Part shown: piece by piece, positions 8,335 to 16,380 of the stretch
Layout of the letters: each line of letters opens with the position of its first letter
Position numbering within the stretch: the stretch's first letter is position 1
IMG/VR virus record: IMGVR_UViG_3300019487_000029
Coordinates: 1 to 64,000 of that record
DNA: 64,000 nucleotides
Direction: 5' to 3' (one strand)
DNA from: a virus
The notes under the pieces: model-generated
What the model was told of the DNA's origin: nothing
What the model saw: only the letters and a program-made list of their open reading frames with translations
Databases searched by the model: none
Program-made: the position numbers and the translations under genes

Positions 8335-8577
8335 TTAGGTCTGGCTGGCTACGGGTGTCTTGGCCGGAAGCCCAATCTTGCCCATGAACTTCACTTCCTT
8401 GAAGAGAAAGGTCTTGATTGATGTCCGATTGGAGGCTTGATCCCAATGTTCACCAACGACGTAGTTGGCAGCGGAGGTTGGGTCTTGACCATAGCCAATG
8501 CAGAGGAATTGGGTATTGGCGTCGATTTGGGTGACGAAGCATTGACCGATGATGGTGTTTGGATCGATGTGCAGCAT
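8335..8577 (-). CDS. Unknown protein (80 aa)
   Basis: Begins MLHIDPNTIIGQCFVTQIDA; mixed alpha/beta character, no motif recognised. It follows the gene at 8599-9015 by 21 nt on the same strand and precedes a terminator, so it is the last gene of a leftward operon. Confidence 0.6.
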   Translation of the reverse strand: MLHIDPNTIIGQCFVTQIDANTQFLCIGYGQDPTSAANYVVGEHWDQASNRTSIKTFLFKEVKFMGKIGLPAKTPVASQT

Positions 8578-8598
8578 AACTGTTCTTCTTGTTGTTGT

Positions 8599-9015
8599 TT
8601 AGGGGTTGGGGAGACCGTCGCCGATTTTTGCTACCTCGGCAACGAAATCACTATAAATCTTGTTGTTGGTGTTCCCATTCTTCTCCATCTCTTCAATCTC
8701 TTTGCGTCGCCATGTGGGGAGTTTGTCCAATACGATTTGGCGGGCACGCACGTATGGATTCTTGTCAGTGGAAGCCAACTTATCCTTCAGCTTCTCGGAA
8801 TCATCCTTCTTGGGGACCGATGTCTTCTTGGCTTTCTTGGCGGCTTCTTCGGCTAGGATTTCAAATCCTTCAGCACAGAGAGCTTGAATCAGTTTGTCAA
8901 CGGGGAGGTCGGGTGGACCAACCATACCGCCTTCTTTCCGCAGTTGAGCCATGCGGTCAGTGTACTTCTTGAAATTGTCCTCGTTCTCCTCAGTTTTCTT
9001 CATAGACTTTCCCAT
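8599..9015 (-). CDS. Unknown charged helical protein
   Basis: 138 residues from ATG 9015 (MGKSMKKTEENEDN). Largely helical with Lys/Glu-rich segments (EEAAKKAKKTSVPKKDDSEKLKDK). The start lies inside the end of the small upstream ORF at 8990-9121. No family recognised. Confidence 0.65.
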   Translation of the reverse strand: MGKSMKKTEENEDNFKKYTDRMAQLRKEGGMVGPPDLPVDKLIQALCAEGFEILAEEAAKKAKKTSVPKKDDSEKLKDKLASTDKNPYVRARQIVLDKLPTWRRKEIEEMEKNGNTNNKIYSDFVAEVAKIGDGLPNP

Positions 9016-9121
9016 AGCGTCCTCGCCGCCTATACCCACGACCCTTCGCCGGCCTCTCAATCTTTGTCGGAGGAGGCGTAGGTTTGCGGATCGATTTGTA
9101 GATGGCGAGTTGCCCTTTCAT
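8990..9121 (-). CDS. Small basic protein (43 aa)
   Basis: ATG at 9121 follows ATATTTAT on the minus strand after 6 nt, the recurrent leader motif. Encodes a Pro/Arg/Lys-rich peptide (RKPTPPPTKIERPAKGRGY) and overlaps the next gene by 26 nt, consistent with coupling. Confidence 0.55.
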   Translation of the reverse strand: MKGQLAIYKSIRKPTPPPTKIERPAKGRGYRRRGRYGKVYEEN

Positions 9122-9154
9122 ACTGAATAAATATCGCAGAGTTTACCCGAATTG

Positions 9155-9634
9155 TCAAACCTTCTTTAGAAATGAATTTCTTTCCGAGACTGCTTTTTTC
9201 AATGTTTCAAAAGTTCCAACATTGATTAAATCTCCCCGAATTGAAATTTGTACACGGTACTTTTTGTAAAAAGGATATTTTTTGGAATTGGTTGCGATGA
9301 TGTATCGTGGAAGACCGCTTTTCTTTCCACGAATTCCACGGTTTTGATTACTCACCAAACGGGTTACAAACCGACAATTTGAGGGAGAATAATCACCGTC
9401 ATTGTTAATACGGTCAATACATAGTGATTGTCTGTACCCGTTTAGAAGTGCCCATTTGATAAAGGATGTTGGTGAGATTGTCCATTGATGGCAAACGGCT
9501 ATTCCTCGTTTTCCGTAATTGCGGAAATCCTTATCATCTTTGTTATAACAACGAGATAACATTCGTATCCATTTAACAAGTAGCGGATGCCACTTAAACT
9601 TTGATGTATAATTTTGTTGGTTTCCCTTTGACAT
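9155..9634 (-). CDS. HNH/AP2-type homing endonuclease
   Basis: 159 residues. WIRMLSRCYN..DFRNYGKRGIAVCHQW..FIKWAL..GY..SLCIDRINNDGDYSPSNCRFV is the hallmark HNH arrangement of phage AP2/HNH endonucleases; the C-terminal YKKYRVQISIRGDLINVGTF resembles an AP2-like DNA-binding segment. Its start lies 40 bp inside the end of the upstream gene. Confidence 0.85.
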   Translation of the reverse strand: MSKGNQQNYTSKFKWHPLLVKWIRMLSRCYNKDDKDFRNYGKRGIAVCHQWTISPTSFIKWALLNGYRQSLCIDRINNDGDYSPSNCRFVTRLVSNQNRGIRGKKSGLPRYIIATNSKKYPFYKKYRVQISIRGDLINVGTFETLKKAVSERNSFLKKV

Positions 9635-10112
9635 TTCGTCTTTCCTCCCTTACAAATTTGATTTTGTTAGTACTCAAAGCATCTTTCATAAAAATAGATG
9701 CTGTAGCATATTGTATGCCATTTTTTTCAGCCAGTTCGATGGTACTGAATTCACCGACTGGAACAACAACTGCCTTGGCTGGCTTGGCTTCCTCTTCCGC
9801 CGCACCGGCAGCTTCCTTGGTCAAGTCTTCATACGCCTTCATCGCACGAGCACGGTTATTATAGGACCATGCGATGAATCCGAACTGACTTGTCCCCGGA
9901 TACTTTTCTTGATCATCCTCGGTGACAGTCTGGAAAACCTTGGTGCCCTTGGGGAGAATCTTGATGCGAAAGACTTCATAGTCCTTTGGAACCCCATTAC
10001 GGGACCGCTCATAGATGGCGGTGGTTTCGCTTCGGGCAAGCTGAGTGTATGTGAGAGGGTCTGTTGAGAATCCACCCTCACCTGATACGAAAGTCTTTTC
10101 GAGTTTAATCAT
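9594..10112 (-). CDS. Unknown protein with acidic/Ala-rich middle
   Basis: About 172 residues from ATG 10112, which overlaps the end of the upstream nuclease gene by 8 nt (GTG 10124 is an alternative). The first half is beta-rich (VFRIKILPKGTKVFQTVTED); an AAGAAEEEAKPAKAV linker precedes a C-terminal segment that looks like a winged-helix (STIELAEKNGIQYATASIFM). Function unknown. Confidence 0.65.
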   Translation of the reverse strand: MIKLEKTFVSGEGGFSTDPLTYTQLARSETTAIYERSRNGVPKDYEVFRIKILPKGTKVFQTVTEDDQEKYPGTSQFGFIAWSYNNRARAMKAYEDLTKEAAGAAEEEAKPAKAVVVPVGEFSTIELAEKNGIQYATASIFMKDALSTNKIKFVREERRNVKGKPTKLYIKV

Positions 10113-10632
10113 GTGTCCATTCACCGAGGCACTTCAGAGTCTTCGGGTTGAAGTATGCAATCAGTTTACGATTACCGTGGCATTTGTCAAATACTACTTT
10201 CACATTGATTGGAGCACTGACAGACCCCCATGCTTTCACCGAAGGATTGCGGCGATGTTCATTGAGCACGAGATCGATAAACCCCGCAACTTTAGTCTTG
10301 AGTTCCCGCACAAGGAACATCCGTATTTTCCCCGTGCGATCCTTTACGAGATAGTACTCAGCCTTGCACCGCATATCCCTACCTGTAATTCCCCGATCAA
10401 TGTCCTTCATGCACTCAAAGAGGACATCATCTCCACTCTCACGGAACTTGACCTGTACAGCAACCGTTGTGCCATCCCATTCCATCCACCCATCAATTTT
10501 GTCCTTGATGTCTTCCTCATCTGTGGGTTCAGCAATCTTGATGCCAGCCTTCCGCAACACATCAAGTATTTGCTTCTCACCAAGTTTTCCTTGGATGACT
10601 CTGGCGTCGTAATCTTCACCATTTAGCATCAT
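10105..10632 (-). CDS. PD-(D/E)XK-like nuclease
   Basis: 175 residues. GEKQILDVLRKAGIKIAEP, then DKIDGWMEWDGTTVAVQVKFRES: an acidic residue before a hydrophobic strand followed by QVK is the core of the PD-(D/E)XK nuclease fold. It could be a Holliday-junction resolvase-like or restriction-like enzyme acting on phage DNA. First gene of a leftward operon with 9594-10112. The fold is inferred from motif spacing only. Confidence 0.6.
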   Translation of the reverse strand: MMLNGEDYDARVIQGKLGEKQILDVLRKAGIKIAEPTDEEDIKDKIDGWMEWDGTTVAVQVKFRESGDDVLFECMKDIDRGITGRDMRCKAEYYLVKDRTGKIRMFLVRELKTKVAGFIDLVLNEHRRNPSVKAWGSVSAPINVKVVFDKCHGNRKLIAYFNPKTLKCLGEWTHD

Positions 10633-10689
10633 CCATACGCTACTCTCCTTTATTCAATTGTCAACAGTTAAAAAAAGATTTTTTGTCCA

Positions 10690-10717
10690 TTGACATCTCT
10701 ATAATAAAGGCTAGAGT
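10690..10717 (+). promoter_or_regulatory. Sigma70-like promoter with short leader
   Basis: TTGACA (10690-10695), 16-nt spacer, TAGAGT (10712-10717); the ATG at 10727 starts 9 nt after the -10 box. Confidence 0.8.
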
Positions 10718-10726
10718 GTGTATGTT

Positions 10727-10933
10727 ATGATGAAGACTGAATTTACCGTTGATGTGCCGAGCATCGGCAAAGTTGATGTGGTTCGTCAAGACAATGGCGA
10801 GGGCGAAGACGGTAAGACAGAGTACTTCTGGGACTTGTTCGATTCGGATGGTAGCTGCCTCAATGAAGGGGCTTGCTTCTGGACTAAGCCGACGAAAAAA
10901 GAAGTGCTTGACTTCTTCAAACAAACTGCCTAA
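10727..10933 (+). CDS. Unknown small protein (68 aa)
   Basis: First gene of a rightward operon behind the promoter at 10690. It is beta-rich and acidic (TVDVPSIGKVDVVRQDNGEG..FWDLFDSDGSC). No family recognised. The promoter position implies a nearly leaderless transcript. Confidence 0.65.
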   Translation: MMKTEFTVDVPSIGKVDVVRQDNGEGEDGKTEYFWDLFDSDGSCLNEGACFWTKPTKKEVLDFFKQTA

Positions 10934-10942
10934 GTTGTCGCC

Positions 10943-11293
10943 ATGAACGCTATCAAGAGCAGCTATCCTAACGGTGAGTGCCCCGATTGCGGGGAAGAAA
11001 TTCCTAGCGACGTTTGCACCGGCGATGCGTGCTCCAACTGTGAACATGTTTTCTCTGAACAGCGGAAGTCCGATGACCCGAAGCCGAGCTTTGCGGAGAT
11101 TACGGAGCGGCTTCTGAAAACCATCGCCCGCAGCGATGACGAATTTCAACAACAGATTGCCAATGGAATCGGCATTGAACTCGATGAGTTGCAAGACTAT
11201 CTTTTTTTGATCGTGTCGAGTTTCCCGTCGTTGGCGAGAAGAACAAACACGAAGTATGAGCAAGATCGCAACAGTCAATGTCATTCAGCTTGA
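10943..11293 (+). CDS. Zinc-ribbon protein
   Basis: 116 residues. Four cysteines in ECPDCGEEIPSDVCTGDACSNC form a likely zinc ribbon near the N-terminus, followed by a helical region (AEITERLLKTIARSDDEFQQQ). The 3' end overlaps the next gene by 38 nt. Function unknown. Confidence 0.6.
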   Translation: MNAIKSSYPNGECPDCGEEIPSDVCTGDACSNCEHVFSEQRKSDDPKPSFAEITERLLKTIARSDDEFQQQIANGIGIELDELQDYLFLIVSSFPSLARRTNTKYEQDRNSQCHSA

Positions 11294-11501
11294 CGACAAC
11301 GGCAACGTCTCTTCGGTTCGCTCGTGGGAAGATACTCCCGAAGGCAACAAGGAAGCTGAAAAGGTTTTCACCCGAATCATCAAGGAGCATACGAGTGAGA
11401 CAGCGTACGCCCCGGAGGAACTCCAAGCCATGCTTGATGAAGGTGTGTGCGATGACCCCTCGGTGGGCACAAAGCTCTTTCTCGCTCACAGCGAGCAGTG
11501 A
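11256..11501 (+). CDS. Unknown small protein (81 aa)
   Basis: MSKIATVNVIQLDDNGNVSS...; a beta hairpin followed by helix (KEAEKVFTRIIKEH). Part of the 10727-11756 operon; no family recognised. Confidence 0.6.
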   Translation: MSKIATVNVIQLDDNGNVSSVRSWEDTPEGNKEAEKVFTRIIKEHTSETAYAPEELQAMLDEGVCDDPSVGTKLFLAHSEQ

Positions 11502-11504
11502 TTT

Positions 11505-11756
11505 ATGACCAAGCGTGCGAAAGCTATTCGTGGGTTCGTTATAGAACTTCAAACGCTTGCCCTAGACGGAACGCCGCTAAGGATGGCACTGCAAGGGCAC
11601 AGCACAACTTGCACTGCACAGGAAGCAGAGGAAAGGCTTCACCAAAGCACTCTCAACCTTCAAGCTTATCTCGTTGACATGCTTGAGAACAACGAAGAGC
11701 AAGCAGAAGCCTTGATGAAAGAGCTTGGGGTTCGTTGGAACAAACCACCCCAATAA
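11505..11756 (+). CDS. Unknown helical protein (83 aa)
   Basis: Starts 3 nt after the preceding stop. Predicted helical (EEAEERLHQSTLNLQAYLVD). Last gene of the operon, followed by a terminator at 11783. Confidence 0.6.
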   Translation: MTKRAKAIRGFVIELQTLALDGTPLRMALQGHSTTCTAQEAEERLHQSTLNLQAYLVDMLENNEEQAEALMKELGVRWNKPPQ

Positions 11757-11782
11757 CGATTTACCTTCTCATTGCGAGATCA

Positions 11783-11808
11783 AGCCCGGAGAAATCCGGG
11801 CTTTTTCT
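11783..11808 (+). terminator. Rho-independent terminator
   Basis: AGCCCGGA-gaaa-TCCGGGCT followed by TTTTCTTTT. Confidence 0.9.
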
Positions 11809-11850
11809 TTTCCCATGATCCAGAATTCCAGAGATCGCCCGGACATCCGA

Positions 11851-11873
11851 AGTAAGTACAGCCCTGTAATTGC
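11851..11873. repeat. 24-bp palindromic element, copy 4
   Basis: AGTAAGTACAGCCCTGTAAT; flanked by CCGGACATC and GGGGTCCGAGATG, an outer imperfect inverted repeat. Confidence 0.7.
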
Positions 11874-11980
11874 TCCTGCCAGCCGGGGTCCGAGATGTGA
11901 GTTCGATTATCTCTAAATTGCTGATCCAATTAGCATGTAAATATACTAGGCTATTTACTGGTTAGTGAGTATTTATCTTT

Positions 11981-12682
11981 ATGCAATGTGGGATTTACAA
12001 AATAATCAATAGATTAAATGGAAATTATTATATTGGCTCGACCAATAATTTCTCAGGTAGATGTGGTAGGAAATATACCCATCGCTACAATCTTACATTA
12101 GGAATCCATCCAAACTGTCATCTACAAAATGCGTGGAACAAATATGGAGAATCCAATTTTGATTTTGTTTTTATAGAATCAATTGAAGAAGAAAACCTTC
12201 TTATTGTCGAGCAACAGTATCTTCACATTGCTCAACAGGAGAGTCGTAAATGCTATAATAAGAAGTTTATTGCCGGTGGTGGAGCGTATGGAGAAGTCAG
12301 CGAAGCTACTCGCCAGAAGCAAAGCAAACGTAAACAAGGTCAAAAGAACCCTCGATACAAATCACGCAACTACATGCTTAGACATAAAATGAGCGGGCAA
12401 CTTTTTAATGGCACACTTTATGATTTCGTTCAACTGACAGGTTCATGTAGAAAAGATGTCAACGAACTATTACTATGGGGAATGGCGGATAGTGTGAAGG
12501 GATGGATTCCATTGGATGAGGATGTTAAAGAGAAACGAAGAATAAATAAGAAGCCTCGTAAAAATACTTATGTATTCACCGAAGAGCACAGAAAAAACCT
12601 TCGAGAAAATTGGAAGTCTCGGAAAGTTACTTCTTATTCTCCGGGTGACACTTACACGAACAATCTCGCTTACACCATTTGA
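11981..12682 (+). CDS. GIY-YIG homing endonuclease
   Basis: 233 residues. CGIYKIINRLNGNYYIGSTNNFSGR is the GIY-YIG core (Tyr pair, then Arg), with catalytic-type ..WNKYGESNF and E at EQQYL. The C-terminal region holds NUMOD-like repeats (EATRQKQSKRKQGQKNP; TEEHRKNLRENWKSRK) as in phage I-TevI relatives. The ATG is 5 nt after GTATTTAT. Cuts DNA to mobilise its own gene. Confidence 0.93.
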   Translation: MQCGIYKIINRLNGNYYIGSTNNFSGRCGRKYTHRYNLTLGIHPNCHLQNAWNKYGESNFDFVFIESIEEENLLIVEQQYLHIAQQESRKCYNKKFIAGGGAYGEVSEATRQKQSKRKQGQKNPRYKSRNYMLRHKMSGQLFNGTLYDFVQLTGSCRKDVNELLLWGMADSVKGWIPLDEDVKEKRRINKKPRKNTYVFTEEHRKNLRENWKSRKVTSYSPGDTYTNNLAYTI

Positions 12683-12789
12683 ATTTACGTTTCAACCACA
12701 GTCCGAATGCGGGTGAAAGTAAGATCAATAACCAAAGAATGATGTCATCAAATGGGCAAAGTCCGGGGATAATCGCAATCATGGGATTA

Positions 12790-13278
12790 CTATACAATCT
12801 CCGTTTTCTTTGTCAACCAGTAAATGCGAAAACCTGCACATTCATGGTACAGCGGCAGACCGAGCTTTCTCACACGTCCTTGATACGTTCCTCGGCTACT
12901 TCTTCCCCACCCGTTCTTGGGACGATCATTGCGGACGGAGATGTAAGCCAATCCTTTGGGTTTGAGGCGTTTCTGGATGTCCCGCAAGACTTTCAATCGC
13001 TCTTCTTGGGGGAGCACGCAGAGGACGTAATTGCAAATGATGATGTCATATTGGCGTTTGTGCCAAATGGACCACGGGCGATAATGGGGGTCGTAATTGT
13101 CCCATGTTCGGAAGTTGATTGGACCACAGCGACCACAGCCATAATCCAACACTTGAATCCCTAGCTCCTCAAACTGAGCCTCGGTGTAATTGAGGGCGGG
13201 GCAGTGTTTCAGCAACCATCGGGTCGGCACTGGCTTTGTCTTGCGGACGATGGCGGTGAGATGTGACTTATCACTCAT
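12790..13278 (-). CDS. Class I SAM-dependent methyltransferase
   Basis: 162 residues. VLDYGCGRCG is SAM-binding motif I; DPHYRPW...YDIIICNYVLCVLPQEERLKVLRDIQKRLKPKGLAYISVR matches the later motifs of Rossmann-fold methyltransferases. Substrate unknown. It ends with TAG, showing TAG serves as a stop outside the HNH genes. Start overlaps the upstream gene (ATGAGTGA). Confidence 0.85.
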   Translation of the reverse strand: MSDKSHLTAIVRKTKPVPTRWLLKHCPALNYTEAQFEELGIQVLDYGCGRCGPINFRTWDNYDPHYRPWSIWHKRQYDIIICNYVLCVLPQEERLKVLRDIQKRLKPKGLAYISVRNDRPKNGWGRSSRGTYQGRVRKLGLPLYHECAGFRIYWLTKKTEIV

Positions 13279-13465
13279 CGGAATTTATCCTTCCTTTCAC
13301 CGAAGACGCCTTATCCCGCCTCTCTTCACGGTGAGCGTCCAGTTCATGAACTTCCTCTTCAACTTCCCTTCCAGACAGAGGAATCGTACCAAGGGCAAGG
13401 AGTTCTTGTTCTTGATGCCGTTTGGCGATTTCACGAATCATCTTGAGTCTTGCAGCTTTGTCCAT
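13271..13465 (-). CDS. Small helical protein (64 aa)
   Basis: From ATG 13465: MDKAARLKMIREIAKRHQEQ, a charged coiled-coil-like peptide. It overlaps the downstream methyltransferase start. No family recognised; an upstream extension of the frame exists but has no better start. Confidence 0.55.
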   Translation of the reverse strand: MDKAARLKMIREIAKRHQEQELLALGTIPLSGREVEEEVHELDAHREERRDKASSVKGRINSDE

Positions 13466-13478
13466 AGTAGTTTTTGTT

Positions 13479-13721
13479 TCAGATTGGGTGACACACACCA
13501 GAAATTTCACAGGTCCATTGATCCTTGTAAGGGTCCACGTCAATGAAGCCTTCAGTCAGCAAATACTTCACGGCATACTGAACCCTTCGAGTCATGTGAT
13601 CATGCACTTCCGGCGATGCCATTTGCATTGGAGCAGCTTTGACATGGACTAGCAAGGAGAAACTTTTCAGAACAGGATTGATGTTAGTCACTTCAACATC
13701 TCCTAGAATAAAAGAATTCAT
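13479..13721 (-). CDS. Unknown protein (80 aa)
   Basis: MNSFILGDVEVTNINPVLKS...; beta-rich start, then a helix and DVDPYKDQWTCEISG. Located upstream of the 13271-13465 gene in the same leftward run. No family recognised. Confidence 0.6.
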   Translation of the reverse strand: MNSFILGDVEVTNINPVLKSFSLLVHVKAAPMQMASPEVHDHMTRRVQYAVKYLLTEGFIDVDPYKDQWTCEISGVCHPI

Positions 13722-13762
13722 AGCTTTTTATATTGTACGGATTTCACCGAATGGTGTCAAGC

Positions 13763-13918
13763 TTAAAAGAACGTCCTTTCACCGAATTCCTTCAGTTTTT
13801 CTTTGACCGCCTCAATGCCGACCTCTTCAATCAATTGAAGCAAGAGTTGTGCCTTCTTGGGTCGTCCTCACCCATCAATCGTTAGCACTCGCTCAAGCTC
13901 TTTGACCAAGGTGTCCAT
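13763..13918 (-). CDS. Small protein with in-frame TGA
   Basis: ATG 13918 opens 16 codons (ending RVLTIDG), TGA at 13868-13870, then the frame continues as GRPKKAQLLLQLIEEVGIEA...FF to TAA 13763. The halves read as one helical protein, so this is a nonsense mutant, a sequencing error, or a UGA-readthrough gene. The upstream gene's stop overlaps this start (TAATG). Confidence 0.4.
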
Positions 13919-14136
13919 TATGGAAAGGCAATAATTTCGTAGTCCTGCTTGAATGTCAAGCCTTCGAGACAAACAGTACCGTTCAACACAAAGTTTTCTT
14001 TGAATGGGATAGCCTCGACTTCAGTTCCCGCCGGAAACCAATCCTTGTTCCATTCATCGTATGTGCAGCACCCATCGCCGCAAGTGCGGGTGGACTTCAC
14101 TTCTGGCTCAACATTTTTTAGGAATCTTACTATCAC
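13918..14136 (-). CDS. Unknown Cys-containing protein (72 aa)
   Basis: MIVRFLKNVEPEVKSTRTCG, then CCTYDEWNKDWFPAGTEVEA; reads as a small beta-barrel-like protein. Coupled to the downstream ORF by a TAATG overlap. No family recognised. Confidence 0.6.
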   Translation of the reverse strand: MIVRFLKNVEPEVKSTRTCGDGCCTYDEWNKDWFPAGTEVEAIPFKENFVLNGTVCLEGLTFKQDYEIIAFP

Positions 14137-14225
14137 GAGATGACTATGCAGTCATTGTTGAACAATGTCAATAAAAAAGTATTACTATGTTTCGAGCACG
14201 AGGGCTTGCCGGACTTCTCTCGAAG

Positions 14226-14250
14226 AGTAAGTACATTCCTGTAATTACTT
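14226..14250. repeat. 24-bp palindromic element, copy 5
   Basis: AGTAAGTACATTCCTGTAAT then TACTT; preceded by CTCTCGAAGAG. Confidence 0.7.
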
Positions 14251-14278
14251 TTGATGCTTAAACTTAATATGTATAAAC

Positions 14279-14737
14279 ATGAATTGTAAAAAATGTAATG
14301 CACAAATTCCGTATAAGTTATTGATAAATGGGAAGATGCGAGTGCTGAATCGGGTTTATTGTTTAATATGTCATCCGTGGAGATCATTTAATAATGTTCC
14401 ACGAAATAAGTCAGGGAAGATATGTGAACGGTGTAATCGGTTAGTGGGAAATGTCCGAGGTCGTTATTGTGCAAGTTGCATAGCAATAATGCACAAACAA
14501 AAGAAGAAGCGAACGCTGGTAGAATACAAAGGAGGGAAGTGTCAGGTATGTGGTTATGATAAATGCATTTCTAATTTATCATTTCACCATAAAAACCCTC
14601 ACGAGAAAGAAATGAGTATTTCTACTGCACTTCCATCTCGTGGGATGGATTATCTAAAAAAAGAAGCCGATAAATGCGTTTTGCTTTGTTGTCGGTGCCA
14701 CGGAGAAGTCCACGACGGACTAATTATCTTTTCTTAA
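14279..14737 (+). CDS. HNH homing endonuclease (type C)
   Basis: 152 residues with three zinc pairs (CKKC, CLIC, CERC) and the core GGKCQVCGYDKCISNLSFHHKNP...CVLLCCRCHGEVHDGL. The same core occurs at 51388, 51966, 56402, 58636 and 61956. The 3' end overlaps the convergent gene at 14724. Confidence 0.9.
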   Translation: MNCKKCNAQIPYKLLINGKMRVLNRVYCLICHPWRSFNNVPRNKSGKICERCNRLVGNVRGRYCASCIAIMHKQKKKRTLVEYKGGKCQVCGYDKCISNLSFHHKNPHEKEMSISTALPSRGMDYLKKEADKCVLLCCRCHGEVHDGLIIFS

Positions 14738-14993
14738 ATTCCCTTGAATTGATTTGACCATCAATAGTCAGAAGTCCCTGCTCCTTTGCCAGTTGCGTTG
14801 CCGCAAGGTAAGAGTAGGTGGTGCGATCACCGAATGAATTGCGTACGGGACCGAGGATCGCAAGCTTGTTCGTGTCCACTGGCTTCTTGTCCGTGACGCC
14901 CTTTCGCACGACGTTGAACATGGTGCGGAAGGCATAAGGGAAGCTCGTGCAGTCAACTTTCTGCACACCGTTTTGAAAAATCCAATTGCTCAT
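14724..14993 (-). CDS. Unknown protein (89 aa)
   Basis: MSNWIFQNGVQKVDCTSFPY...; C-terminal TTYSYLAATQLAKEQGLLTI resembles a winged-helix tail. Tail-to-tail with the HNH gene at 14279, overlapping by 14 bp. No family recognised. Confidence 0.6.
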   Translation of the reverse strand: MSNWIFQNGVQKVDCTSFPYAFRTMFNVVRKGVTDKKPVDTNKLAILGPVRNSFGDRTTYSYLAATQLAKEQGLLTIDGQINSREFKKR

Positions 14994-15017
14994 GGAGGAT
15001 ACATTAGCAGAGTTGTC

Positions 15018-15134
15018 TCACCGAGTCAACCATGATTTTTTCGCAAGTTGCTCCAAGAGCCGATTGTTGGCTTCCCATTGTTCAATGGTGATGCCCGTGA
15101 TGATTTCAATGACGATTTCTTTCATGGTTTTCAT
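15018..15134 (-). CDS. Small helical protein (38 aa)
   Basis: ATG 15134; MKTMKEIVIEIITGITIEQW... Upstream TTCGGTGAAACAACT lies directly before the ATG. Too short to classify. Confidence 0.4.
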   Translation of the reverse strand: MKTMKEIVIEIITGITIEQWEANNRLLEQLAKKSWLTR

Positions 15135-15141
15135 AGTTGTT

Positions 15142-15342
15142 TCACCGAAGAACTTCTTTGGCCGGGGCATCCACGAATGTAAGGGAATCTCTGCCCTCGT
15201 CGAACCCTTCCGTTTTGATCAGACGGGCATGAACCCGCTCAATAGTGATCGGACGATTGGATTGGAAGACTGTTACGGTTGGTCCGCAGTTGTCAAAGTG
15301 AATAATGACGGTCTGCTTGAACTTAAATCGTTTTCGTTTCAT
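15142..15342 (-). CDS. Unknown small basic protein (66 aa)
   Basis: MKRKRFKFKQTVIIHFDNCG, then TVTVFQSNRPITIERVHARL: a small beta protein with a basic N-terminus. Leftward, 7 bp upstream of the 38-aa ORF. No family recognised. Confidence 0.55.
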   Translation of the reverse strand: MKRKRFKFKQTVIIHFDNCGPTVTVFQSNRPITIERVHARLIKTEGFDEGRDSLTFVDAPAKEVLR

Positions 15343-15441
15343 AATCCCCACGTTACATCTTTATAGAAACTCTGTCAAATGTTTTTTTCTTGTTGACAAA
15401 AGAATATGGAAGTGTAAATTGATTTCGTAACGAGAAGACAC

Positions 15442-15469
15442 TTGACATTCTCCGAAGAACACGTAAAGT
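15442..15469 (+). promoter_or_regulatory. Sigma70-like promoter
   Basis: TTGACA, 16-nt spacer, TAAAGT; ATG 15479 follows after 9 nt. Confidence 0.75.
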
Positions 15470-15478
15470 AACAACACT

Positions 15479-15718
15479 ATGAGCAAACAAAAGTACCCTC
15501 AAACGGCATCAGCTTCAACCACTGGTGGGGTCGCACGGTCAACCAAGCGGCAACACTACTCACACGCCAAGGCGGATGCGAGAAAAGATCGCAAGCGTCT
15601 GGAAGCCCAGCTTGCCAGTGAAAAGGCGGCTCAGGTCAAGACCGCCCCGCTGACCAGTGAGCAGAAGGGTGCTAAGGTCGTGAAGAACGCCAAGGCTGCC
15701 GTCGCTGCGGCACACTAA
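15479..15718 (+). CDS. Small basic Ala/Lys-rich protein (79 aa)
   Basis: MSKQKYPQTASASTTGGVAR then KADARKDRKRLEAQLASEKA; low-complexity, strongly basic, ending AVAAAH. Could be a nucleoid or RNA-binding protein. Directly behind a promoter, so probably highly expressed; no family recognised. Confidence 0.6.
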   Translation: MSKQKYPQTASASTTGGVARSTKRQHYSHAKADARKDRKRLEAQLASEKAAQVKTAPLTSEQKGAKVVKNAKAAVAAAH

Positions 15719-15820
15719 CAACAATTTTGCCTCTCGTTCCCATTGCGACTACGTATCGAGGGAGCGGGCGTCTCTGAAAGACGTAACTGCGAAGGGTTTG
15801 GCAAACAGCTTTCAAACAAC

Positions 15821-16171
15821 ATGAAGATCACTATCAGCAAAGCCGAAATGCTCCGAGTCATGTCGGAACACTTTCGTATCGAAGTCACCGAAGTTGTTAT
15901 CTCCAAAAACAACAGTGCCGTGGTGGATAACTTCCTCACCAAGATGGCAAAGGAGATGGGAACTACCAACATCACCGAAGGAATGTTGGGTGGTGCGAAC
16001 AAAATCCCCGCTATCAAAGCCCTCCGCACTGTCACCAGCTACGGACTGGCTGAGGCAAAGTGGGCGGTGGAGAATTGGGGTGCCTACATCAAGGCATACA
16101 CCAAATTCGGACGCCAGCCCAAGATTGAAGGGAACTGCATGTCCTACGGAGAAGGACCGAAGCTCCTGTAA
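15821..16171 (+). CDS. Ribosomal protein bL12 C-terminal-domain-like protein
   Basis: 116 residues from ATG 15821. GGANKIPAIKALRTVTSYGL followed by AEAKWAVENWG aligns by eye with the bL12 C-terminal domain pattern (ANK.AVIK.VR..TGLGLKEAK.LVE), the surface that recruits translational GTPases. The N-terminal 65 residues do not resemble the bL12 stalk-dimerisation region. It could compete with or replace host bL12 on ribosomes during infection. Recognised from the motif only. Confidence 0.65.
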   Translation: MKITISKAEMLRVMSEHFRIEVTEVVISKNNSAVVDNFLTKMAKEMGTTNITEGMLGGANKIPAIKALRTVTSYGLAEAKWAVENWGAYIKAYTKFGRQPKIEGNCMSYGEGPKLL

Positions 16172-16223
16172 ATTTGGCTGTCAAGTCGTTGTAGCCTAAA
16201 GGCTCCGCTTCAGTCATAAGACG

Positions 16224-16254
16224 CCCTCGCTCGACCGTTTCGAGCGGGGGTTTC
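16224..16254 (+). terminator. Rho-independent terminator
   Basis: CCCTCGCTCGA pairs with TCGAGCGGGGG, then TTT. Confidence 0.8.
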
Positions 16255-16310
16255 TGCTTTTCACCGATCATCTTTCCCAATCACCGAACTCCCATCCATT
16301 GCCCGGCCTA

Positions 16311-16334
16311 AGTAATTGTAGTGCTGTAATTAGT
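16311..16334. repeat. 24-bp palindromic element, copy 6
   Basis: AGTAATTGTAGTGCTGTAAT then TAGT, bracketed by CCGGCC and GGCCGG. Confidence 0.8.
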
Positions 16335-16380
16335 AATGGCCGGGAGGTCCAGACATCTCGGCTCTTCAGAAAATTTCCTC

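Noticed and set aside
12790-13278. Genome-wide TAG recoding
   Set aside because: TAG ends this methyltransferase gene, several HNH genes and the SPOUT gene at plausible positions, and no convincing CTA-anticodon tRNA was found.
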